Source: an uncultured Prevotella sp. (GTDB lineage Bacteria; Bacteroidota; Bacteroidia; Bacteroidales; Bacteroidaceae). From it: a stretch of DNA of 11,692 bases. The notes below the pieces were generated by a model. The model made no database searches and was not told the DNA's origin. It was given only the letters and a program-made list of their open reading frames with translations. Positions within the stretch are counted from its first letter, which is position 1. Each line of letters begins with the position of its first letter. The stretch is taken from NCBI GenBank assembly GCA_947304695.1, contig CAMZBS010000060.1:1-11692 (forward strand), in the 5' to 3' direction. Below, one piece after another: positions 6,530 to 11,692 of this stretch. Made by a program: the position numbers and the translations under genes.

Positions 6530-7822
6530 ATGAACGCGCACGCACGTGAGATACTGAGGCTGGCCCTGCCCAGCATCGTGTCGAACATCACAGTGCCTCT
6601 GTTAGGACTTGCCGATGTGGCCATTGTTGGTCATATCGGCAATGCCCGTTATATTGGTGCCATTGCCGTGGGTTCCATGATCTTCAACATCATGTACTGG
6701 CTCTTCGGCTTCCTGCGTATGGGCACTAGCGGAATCACGGCTCAGGCCTGCGGAGCAGGACAGGAGGGCGAGGCGAGGGCAGTACTGAGGCGCAGTATGA
6801 CGGTAGCCCTGGCCTCGGGACTGCTCATCTTACTCTTCCAGTGGCCCATCCGCCAACTTTGTCTTTGGCTGATGAGACCGACGGACGATGTGGCACAGCT
6901 GGTGATACCTTATTTCAACATCTGCGTGTGGGGCGCACCAGCCATGCTGGGACTCTGTGCCCTGACGGGATGGTCCATAGGCATGCAGAACACGCGTATG
7001 CCCATGGTGGTGGCTATTGGGCAGAACCTTGTCAACATTGCTGCCTCGGCAGGCTTTGTCTTTGGTTTGGGCATGCAGGTGGAAGGCATCGCCCTGGGTA
7101 CGGTGGTGGCTCAGTGGGTAGGCTTTGCGGTCTTTCTTCTGTTCGTCAGGAAATCATTGCCCAAAGAGCGTGACTCTTTTGTTAGCAAAGGAGGCTATGC
7201 TTTTTTCTTCAGTGTGAACCGTGACATTTTCCTGCGAACCCTTTGTCTCTTATCGGTCAATTTCTATTTCACCTCCGCTGGAGCCGCTCAAGGGGCAATG
7301 ATATTGGCAGTCAACGCGCTGCTCATGCAGTTGTTCCTGCTTTTCAGCTATTTCCTCGATGGCTTCGCATACTCAGGCGAAGCTCTGGCGGGCAAGTACT
7401 GCGGTGCTGCCAGTTGGCAGCAATTGCAGAGTGTGGTTCGCAATCTGTTCGGATGGGGGCTCCTGATGGTGGTTGTCTTTACGCTGGTTTATGCCGTTGG
7501 AGGCAGCACGTTCCTCCGTTTGCTTACGAGCGATGCTGAGGTGGTGGCTGCTGCACAGCCGTTCTATGTCTGGACGCTACTCATTCCCGTGTGTGGCGTG
7601 GCAGCTTTTGTGTGGGATGGTGTGTTTGTCGGCATCACTCATACGCACGGTATGCTTTGGGCCTGTTTTCTGGCAGCCCTTGTGTTCTTTGCAGTTTGGT
7701 TCGCGTTAAAGGGCAGCTGGGGAAACCATGCACTGTGGTTGGCCTTGAATCTGTTCCTGTTAACGCGTGGCTTGGTGCAGACCATCGTCTTTTCCCGTTG
7801 GATGCGGTCTGTCAGTCGTTGA
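6530..7822 (+). CDS. MATE family efflux transporter, DinF-like
   Basis: This is a 430-residue inner-membrane protein with about twelve hydrophobic helices, the normal size for the MATE family. These transporters export organic cations, drugs or metabolites by exchange with Na+ or H+. The N-terminal lobe begins LALPSIVSNITVPLLGLADV. Asp29 in its first helix sits at the acidic position used for ion coupling in MATE proteins. The segments GHIGNARYIGAIAVGSMIFN and FGFLRMGTSGITAQ fit the DinF subgroup found in Bacteroidales. The second lobe starts near residue 230. The substrate cannot be predicted. The ATG lies 3 bp after the stop of the secreted-protein gene, so translation may be coupled. The last 11 bp overlap the 3' end of recO on the other strand. 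Confidence 0.92.
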   Translation: MNAHAREILRLALPSIVSNITVPLLGLADVAIVGHIGNARYIGAIAVGSMIFNIMYWLFGFLRMGTSGITAQACGAGQEGEARAVLRRSMTVALASGLLILLFQWPIRQLCLWLMRPTDDVAQLVIPYFNICVWGAPAMLGLCALTGWSIGMQNTRMPMVVAIGQNLVNIAASAGFVFGLGMQVEGIALGTVVAQWVGFAVFLLFVRKSLPKERDSFVSKGGYAFFFSVNRDIFLRTLCLLSVNFYFTSAGAAQGAMILAVNALLMQLFLLFSYFLDGFAYSGEALAGKYCGAASWQQLQSVVRNLFGWGLLMVVVFTLVYAVGGSTFLRLLTSDAEVVAAAQPFYVWTLLIPVCGVAAFVWDGVFVGITHTHGMLWACFLAALVFFAVWFALKGSWGNHALWLALNLFLLTRGLVQTIVFSRWMRSVSR

Positions 7823-8540
7823 AGAGTTCCTTTAGGATTTGAATGGATCTTAGTTCGGGGAAATTGGGCAGGTGAAGCTGGTAATACTGCAATGCCACCT
7901 CTAAACAACGGCCTCGCTGCTGGCGGTTCATGCGGAAAAGGTGCATCGTGGGCATATCCATGCGCATCATGAGCCGCATCATGGCTGCCTCCTGTGGCAT
8001 GAGAAAGTCGCGGTGGGTGGGAGGAACAGCACAGAAAGTTCCGGCACGCAGGTCGAAATAGTCGCTGTTTGGACCTTGTTCCAGATTGGGATAGAAACCC
8101 AGGAAGCGCGAAAGATGGGCGAGAAAAACCAGATGGAAGTTGGCAAACGATGATTGGCGGCCCTCGAACCACAGAATGCCAGATTTGAGATATTCGAAAA
8201 GTGGCTCGTTCTGCTGCTCACTTCTCAGTGCATGATATAGGAATTCTGCAATGAACAAGGCAATGGCCAGCTTTGTGGGGTCGCTGTAAAGGGCAGTCAG
8301 TGGCATGAGAAGACAGGCATCTTTGAGCTTCTGTAGCTGTGCCTGGGGCCGTAGGTCGTAGGTCACCTGCAGAAGCGTGAGCGGTTGGAAGTATTGTTTC
8401 TTCAGTTTTCCCTTCGAAGACTTGGGCAGCGGCACGATGAAAGCCACCCGGCCATGCTGGCGCGTGAACATGTCGACAATCAGTTTCTGCTCGCCGTACT
8501 TGAAGGAATGGAGCACAATGGCTTCGGTTTTCGCTATCAT
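7812..8540 (-). CDS. recO: DNA repair protein RecO
   Basis: RecO works with RecR, and in many bacteria RecF, to displace single-strand binding protein and load RecA at gaps. This 242-residue protein has the usual family length. The N-terminal OB-fold (about 1-75) opens with IAKTEAIVLHSFKYGEQKLI and continues with VDMFTRQHGRVAF, the typical RecO start. A helical C-terminal domain follows (YLKSGILWFE, FLAHLSRFLGFYPN at about 139-152). It has only three cysteines (about 76, 170, 212) and no CxxC pairs, so the zinc finger present in some RecO proteins is absent. The ATG at 8538-8540 lies just after a -7 box, which may leave almost no leader. The gene is convergent with the MATE gene and divergent from tRNA-Glu. 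Confidence 0.93.
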   Translation of the reverse strand: MIAKTEAIVLHSFKYGEQKLIVDMFTRQHGRVAFIVPLPKSSKGKLKKQYFQPLTLLQVTYDLRPQAQLQKLKDACLLMPLTALYSDPTKLAIALFIAEFLYHALRSEQQNEPLFEYLKSGILWFEGRQSSFANFHLVFLAHLSRFLGFYPNLEQGPNSDYFDLRAGTFCAVPPTHRDFLMPQEAAMMRLMMRMDMPTMHLFRMNRQQRGRCLEVALQYYQLHLPNFPELRSIQILKELFND

Positions 8541-8545
8541 TGCGA

Positions 8546-8553
8546 CAAAATTA
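8546..8553 (-). promoter_or_regulatory. -7 box of recO, almost at the start codon
   Basis: On the minus strand TAATTTTG (8553-8546) matches TAnnTTTG. Its last base is only 5 nt before the A of the recO ATG at 8540. In Bacteroidetes the box is centred near -7, so transcription would begin within about 0-3 nt of the ATG, making the mRNA leaderless or nearly so. No TTTG is seen at the -33 position. Confidence 0.55.
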
Positions 8554-8593
8554 CATAAATTCGCTCATAATAATGCATTTTTTCGGAAGAAAA

Positions 8594-8625
8594 TTTGGCA
8601 GAACGGGAAAAAAGCTGTAATTTTG
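8594..8625 (+). promoter_or_regulatory. Bacteroidetes-type promoter of tRNA-Glu
   Basis: TTTG (8594-8597) is followed after exactly 20 bp by TAATTTTG (8618-8625), a full match to the Bacteroidetes primary consensus. The predicted start is near 8629, about 40 nt before the mature tRNA. It is divergent from the recO promoter, within a 126-bp intergenic region. Confidence 0.78.
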
Positions 8626-8666
8626 CACCCGCTTTTACGCTGTAAGGCTAAGGAGCGAATGGTATT

Positions 8667-8738
8667 GGTCCCTTCGTCTATCGGTTAGGACGAGAGATTT
8701 TCATTCTCTAAAGAGGAGTTCGACTCTCCTAGGGACTA
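8667..8738 (+). tRNA. tRNA-Glu (anticodon TTC)
   Basis: A complete 72-nt cloverleaf. The acceptor stem GGTCCCT pairs with AGGGACT, with a G-U wobble at the first position, and the discriminator is A. The D arm is GTCT/GGAC. The anticodon stem AGAGA/TCTCT encloses loop TTTTCAT, giving anticodon TTC for glutamate codons. The T arm is AGGAG-TTCGACT-CTCCT. CCA is not encoded. The gene has its own promoter, and a terminator hairpin follows at 8762. Confidence 0.95.
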
Positions 8739-8761
8739 CAAAAAACTTAAATCTGTCATCT

Positions 8762-8785
8762 GCGCAGCGATGCGCTACTTTTTTT
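8762..8785 (+). terminator. Rho-independent terminator after tRNA-Glu
   Basis: GCGCA (8762-8766) pairs with TGCGC (8771-8775) around a GCGA tetraloop. Three bases later a run of seven T follows (8779-8785). The stem is short but GC-rich and closed by a stable GNRA-type loop. It separates tRNA-Glu from rpsT, though some read-through into rpsT is possible because I find no clear rpsT promoter. Confidence 0.65.
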
Positions 8786-8920
8786 AAGGGGACAAGGGTG
8801 ACAGAGGGTGTTTGGGAAGAGGAAACACATCATTCACGATTCCTTTCATCCGCCCAGGGCAGCCCCGCCAGGCGTAAGACCCATAAGCTTTATTTCATTA
8901 ACAAAATCAAAACTCAAAAA
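8786..8920 (+). promoter_or_regulatory. rpsT leader region, GC-rich nested hairpin
   Basis: This stretch of 135 bases between the tRNA-Glu terminator and rpsT contains no gene. CGCC (8851-8854) can pair with GGCG (8871-8874), enclosing GGG/CCC (8857-8859 with 8863-8865). This gives a small nested stem about 46 nt before the start codon. S20 represses its own translation in E. coli, so a regulatory leader is conceivable, but this specific structure is unproven. No good TAnnTTTG box is visible; TTCCTTTC (8840-8847) is only a partial match. Confidence 0.3.
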
Positions 8921-9175
8921 ATGGCAAACCACAAATCATCGGTGAAGAGAATTCGCCAGGACAAGAAAAAGGCACTGCACAACAAGTACTATGCCAAGAC
9001 GATGCGTAACGCTGTGCGCAAGCTGCGTGCAATGGAAAACAAGGAGGAGGCTGCTGCCCTGTATCCCAAAGTACAGAAGATGCTCGACAAGCTCGCCAAG
9101 ACCAATATTATTCACAAGAATAAGGCCGCTAACCTGAAGTCAAGCCTTGCTCAGCACGTGAACAGCCTGGGATAA
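8921..9175 (+). CDS. rpsT: 30S ribosomal protein S20
   Basis: An 84-residue basic, fully helical protein of normal S20 length that binds 16S rRNA and helps early 30S assembly. The start [20 protein letters not shown] is the diagnostic N-terminus. Later segments [19 protein letters not shown] (62-80) complete the conserved helix pair. The ATG at 8921 is chosen even though the frame stays open upstream to 8798, because those 41 extra residues have no S20 similarity and are leader sequence. It is followed 22 bp later by a strong terminator and precedes the methyltransferase and gyrB. Confidence 0.97.
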   Translation: MANHKSSVKRIRQDKKKALHNKYYAKTMRNAVRKLRAMENKEEAAALYPKVQKMLDKLAKTNIIHKNKAANLKSSLAQHVNSLG

Positions 9176-9197
9176 GCATCACAACAATAAGAATAAG

Positions 9198-9231
9198 GCC
9201 GCGCAAGTATGCTTGTGCGGCTTTTCTGTTT
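9198..9231 (+). terminator. Strong Rho-independent terminator after rpsT
   Basis: GCCGCGCAAG (9198-9207) pairs over 10 bp, with one G-U wobble, to CTTGTGCGGC (9212-9221) around a TATG loop. TTTTCTGTTT (9222-9231) follows. Stem, loop and U-tract are all classical. It ends only 7 nt before the ATG of the RNA methyltransferase gene. Confidence 0.88.
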
Positions 9232-9238
9232 ATAGATT

Positions 9239-10024
9239 ATGGTGGAACAATTTATATCGAGTGCGCAGAATCCGAAGATTAAACGACTGTTGGCTTTACA
9301 GAAGAAATCACAAGACCGGCAGCAGGAAGGTGTCTTCGTGGTTGAGGGACGTCGGGAACTGGAGCATTGTATAGAGGCAGGGCTGGAAGTTGACACTGTG
9401 TTCTATTGTCCGTCGCTGCTTGGCCAGTTGCCGGATCTGTCCGAAACGGTGCGCAGGTTCGAAGTGTCACAGGCCGTTTATGAGAAGATAGCCTACCGTG
9501 GCGGAACGGAAGGCGTAGTGGCCGAAGTAAGGTCCCGTTGTCTGAAACTGGAAGACCTTACGCTGAGTGAGCATCCGCTTGTGGTTGTTCTGGAAAGCGT
9601 TGAGAAGCCGGGAAACCTTGGTGCTGTGCTGCGTTCGGCTGATGCGGCAGGGGCTGATGCGGTGATTGTGTGCGATCCGCTGACGGATCTTTATAATCCG
9701 AATCTCATACGTTCTTCCATCGGTGCTGTCTTTACTGTTCCTACGGTGGCATGCACCAGCGAGGAATGTATAGGCTTTCTGAAGCAGCACGCCATTCAGA
9801 TTCTTACTGCCCAGTTGCAGGATTCAAGTCTCTATTATGACACCCCGATGACCCAGGGAACCGCCATCGTGATGGGAACGGAAAGCACTGGACTTACCGA
9901 TTTGTGGCGTCGGGCTGCCGATGCTCATATCCGTATTCCCATGCTAGGACGGCTCGATTCGCTCAATGTGTCTGTTTCAGCTGCCATTCTGCTCTTCGAA
10001 GCTGTAAGGCAGCGACAAAAATAA
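9239..10024 (+). CDS. SpoU (TrmH) family RNA 2'-O-methyltransferase
   Basis: A 261-residue SAM-dependent enzyme of the SPOUT superfamily that methylates ribose 2'-hydroxyls in tRNA or rRNA. An N-terminal substrate-binding domain resembling L30e (about 1-100, with FVVEGRRELEHCIEAG at 33-48) precedes the knotted catalytic domain. Motif 1 is EKPGNLGAVLRSADAAGAD (122-140), with catalytic-type Asn126 and Arg132. Motif 2 is MGTESTGL (212-219). Motif 3 is IPMLGRLDSLNVSVSAAILL (233-252). The architecture matches the RlmB/TrmH-like enzymes commonly annotated as RNA methyltransferase; the exact target nucleotide cannot be told from sequence. The gene sits directly behind the rpsT terminator, with no clear promoter of its own. 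The best candidate, TATGCTTG at 9208-9215, lies inside the terminator hairpin. gyrB follows after 99 bp. Confidence 0.92.
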   Translation: MVEQFISSAQNPKIKRLLALQKKSQDRQQEGVFVVEGRRELEHCIEAGLEVDTVFYCPSLLGQLPDLSETVRRFEVSQAVYEKIAYRGGTEGVVAEVRSRCLKLEDLTLSEHPLVVVLESVEKPGNLGAVLRSADAAGADAVIVCDPLTDLYNPNLIRSSIGAVFTVPTVACTSEECIGFLKQHAIQILTAQLQDSSLYYDTPMTQGTAIVMGTESTGLTDLWRRAADAHIRIPMLGRLDSLNVSVSAAILLFEAVRQRQK

Positions 10025-10065
10025 GCGTTTATTAGCTTTTTAAGCATTAATTAATACTGCAATCA

Positions 10066-10097
10066 TTCGCGAAAGTCGTATTTTTTTCGTAACTTTG
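10066..10097 (+). promoter_or_regulatory. Promoter of gyrB
   Basis: The -7 box TAACTTTG (10090-10097) matches TAnnTTTG in full. TTCG at 10066-10069 lies 20 bp upstream and matches the TTTG element at three of four bases. The predicted leader before the ATG at 10124 is about 23 nt. So gyrB probably has its own start in addition to any read-through from the methyltransferase gene. Confidence 0.65.
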
Positions 10098-10123
10098 CAC
10101 CCTATTAAGGACAATACGTAAAA

Positions 10124-11692
10124 ATGGAAGACGAACTGATTCAGCAAGAACAGCAAAATTACTCCGCGAGCAACATTCAGGTGCTCGAAGGACTGGAAGC
10201 CGTGCGCAAGCGTCCGGCTATGTACATTGGCGATATAAGCGAAAAAGGACTTCACCACTTGGTGAATGAGACGGTAGACAACTCTATCGATGAAGCCATG
10301 GCTGGCTATTGCACCCATATTGAGGTGACAATCAATGACGACAACTCAATCACTGTGCAGGACAATGGCCGTGGTATTCCCGTCGATGAACATGAGAAGA
10401 TGCACAAGTCCGCTCTTGAAGTGGTCATGACCGTGCTGCATGCAGGTGGTAAGTTCGACAAGGGTTCATACAAAGTGTCTGGTGGTTTGCATGGTGTGGG
10501 CGTCAGCTGCGTAAATGCCTTGTCTACCCACATGCTTTCGCAGGTGTTCCGCAACGGTCACATCTACCAGCAGGAATACGAAAAGGGAAAGCCCATGTAC
10601 GACGTGAAGATTGTGGGCGACACTGATAAGACGGGTACACGTCAGCAGTTCTGGCCCGACGGTTCCATCTTCACCACCACTGAATATAAATATGACATCA
10701 TTGCCAAGCGCATGCGTGAGCTGGCATATCTGAACGCAGGTATAACCATTACGCTCACTGACAAACGCCCCGATGAGGAAGGCAACTTGCGAGAGCCTGA
10801 GGTGTTCCATGCCAAGGAGGGACTGAAGGAGTTCGTACGTTATGTGGATCGCCACCGTACACATCTTTTTGATGATGTCATTTATTTGAAGACCGAGAAA
10901 CAGGGCACACCCATTGAGGTGGCCGTGATGTACAATACAGACTACAGTGAAAACATTCATTCCTACGTCAACAATATTAACACGATTGAGGGCGGTACCC
11001 ATCTGATGGGTTTTCGCGCTGCACTGACCCGTACATTGAAGGCATACGCAGACCAGGACCCGAACATCTCAAAGCAGATTGAGAAAGCCAAGATTGAGAT
11101 TGCAGGTGAAGACTTCCGTGAAGGACTTACAGCTGTGATTTCCATCAAGGTGGCAGAGCCCCAGTTTGAAGGTCAGACAAAGACGAAGCTGGGCAACTCG
11201 GAGGTCAGTGGTGCTGTTCAGCAGGCTGTTGGCGAGGCTCTTTCAAACTACTTGGAGGAGCATCCGAGGGAAGCCAAGCTCATTTGTGAGAAGGTTGTAT
11301 TGGCAGCCACAGCACGTATTGCTGCCCGTAAAGCCCGTGAGAGTGTGCAACGCAAGAACCCCATGAGCGGTGGCGGACTGCCAGGTAAGCTGGCCGACTG
11401 CTCGAACAAGGATCCGAAGACCTGTGAGATTTTCCTCGTCGAGGGTGATTCTGCAGGTGGTTCGGCCAAACAGGGACGTGACCGTCACTTCCAGGCCATC
11501 CTGCCTTTGCGTGGTAAGATTCTGAATGTTGAGAAGGTACAATGGCACCGTGTGTTTGAGGCTGAGTCTGTCATGAACATTATCCAGTCCATCGGCGTTC
11601 GTTTTGGTGTTGACGGAGAGGGCGATCGTGAAGCAAACATTGATAAGCTGCGCTATGACAAGATTATTATCATGACCGATGCCGATGTTGAT
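10124..11692 (+). CDS. gyrB: DNA gyrase subunit B, C-terminus beyond window
   Basis: GyrB is the ATPase subunit of DNA gyrase, which introduces negative supercoils together with GyrA. The first 523 codons are present and open to the last base. The GHKL ATPase domain shows HHLVNETVDNSIDEA (44-58), where Glu49 corresponds to the catalytic Glu42 of E. coli. It also shows VQDNGRGIPVDE (78-89), with Asp80 in the adenine-binding position, and the ATP lid SGGLHGVGVSCVNALS (119-134). The transducer domain follows (KTKLGNSEV region near 355). The TOPRIM domain starts at Glu440 in VEGDSAGGSAKQGRDR. The Mg-binding TDADVD (518-523) falls exactly at the window edge. QRKNPMSGGGLPGKLADC just before TOPRIM fits GyrB, although ParE is similar. 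The missing part would be the rest of TOPRIM and the tail that contacts GyrA. It has its own promoter. Confidence 0.96.
   Translation, partial: MEDELIQQEQQNYSASNIQVLEGLEAVRKRPAMYIGDISEKGLHHLVNETVDNSIDEAMAGYCTHIEVTINDDNSITVQDNGRGIPVDEHEKMHKSALEVVMTVLHAGGKFDKGSYKVSGGLHGVGVSCVNALSTHMLSQVFRNGHIYQQEYEKGKPMYDVKIVGDTDKTGTRQQFWPDGSIFTTTEYKYDIIAKRMRELAYLNAGITITLTDKRPDEEGNLREPEVFHAKEGLKEFVRYVDRHRTHLFDDVIYLKTEKQGTPIEVAVMYNTDYSENIHSYVNNINTIEGGTHLMGFRAALTRTLKAYADQDPNISKQIEKAKIEIAGEDFREGLTAVISIKVAEPQFEGQTKTKLGNSEVSGAVQQAVGEALSNYLEEHPREAKLICEKVVLAATARIAARKARESVQRKNPMSGGGLPGKLADCSNKDPKTCEIFLVEGDSAGGSAKQGRDRHFQAILPLRGKILNVEKVQWHRVFEAESVMNIIQSIGVRFGVDGEGDREANIDKLRYDKIIIMTDADVD

Noticed and set aside
7639..8172. 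177-codon minus-strand open frame across the MATE/recO junction
   Set aside because: It is out of frame with recO, overlaps both real genes, and its proline/histidine/arginine-rich translation matches nothing.
8798..8920. N-terminal extension of S20 by 41 residues
   Set aside because: S20 is normally about 85-90 residues and begins MANHKS. The upstream open frame has no S20 features.

Overview
The window looks like chromosomal DNA of a Bacteroidales bacterium, most likely Prevotella in the broad sense. Three signs point there. The -7 promoter boxes follow the Bacteroidetes pattern TAnnTTTG, and two of them carry a TTTG element 20 bp upstream. Start codons lack Shine-Dalgarno sequences. Two secreted proteins end in tails that resemble type IX secretion sorting tails. 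The content is mainly core genome. I see no phage, CRISPR array, complete insertion sequence or defence island.

Layout. Positions 1-364 hold no gene I can name. A minus-strand tRNA-Asn (421-494) follows, with its own terminator and a full consensus promoter. Facing away from it is a secreted S41 (carboxy-terminal processing) peptidase at 672-2378. After this gene comes an array of four 17-bp pseudo-palindromes with an exact 22-bp period (2404-2486).

A probable three-gene operon runs from 2630 to 7822. It encodes an 830-residue surface protein built from repeated adhesin-like and Ig-like modules, a 461-residue secreted protein of unknown function, and a DinF-type MATE transporter. The gaps are only 18 bp and 3 bp.

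The MATE gene converges on, and overlaps by 11 bp, a minus-strand recO (7812-8540). From the recO/tRNA-Glu intergenic region onward the plus strand carries tRNA-Glu (8667-8738), rpsT (8921-9175), an SpoU-family RNA methyltransferase (9239-10024), and gyrB (from 10124). gyrB runs off the end of the window inside its TOPRIM domain.

How the genes work together. The right half is an information-processing cluster: recombinational repair, a tRNA, a ribosomal protein, RNA modification and DNA gyrase. The left half concerns the cell envelope: a periplasmic protease, two exported proteins and an inner-membrane exporter. No demonstrable new system is present. The items most worth a second look are the 22-bp repeat array, the secreted-protein/MATE operon, the near-leaderless recO promoter, and the unexplained first 364 bases.
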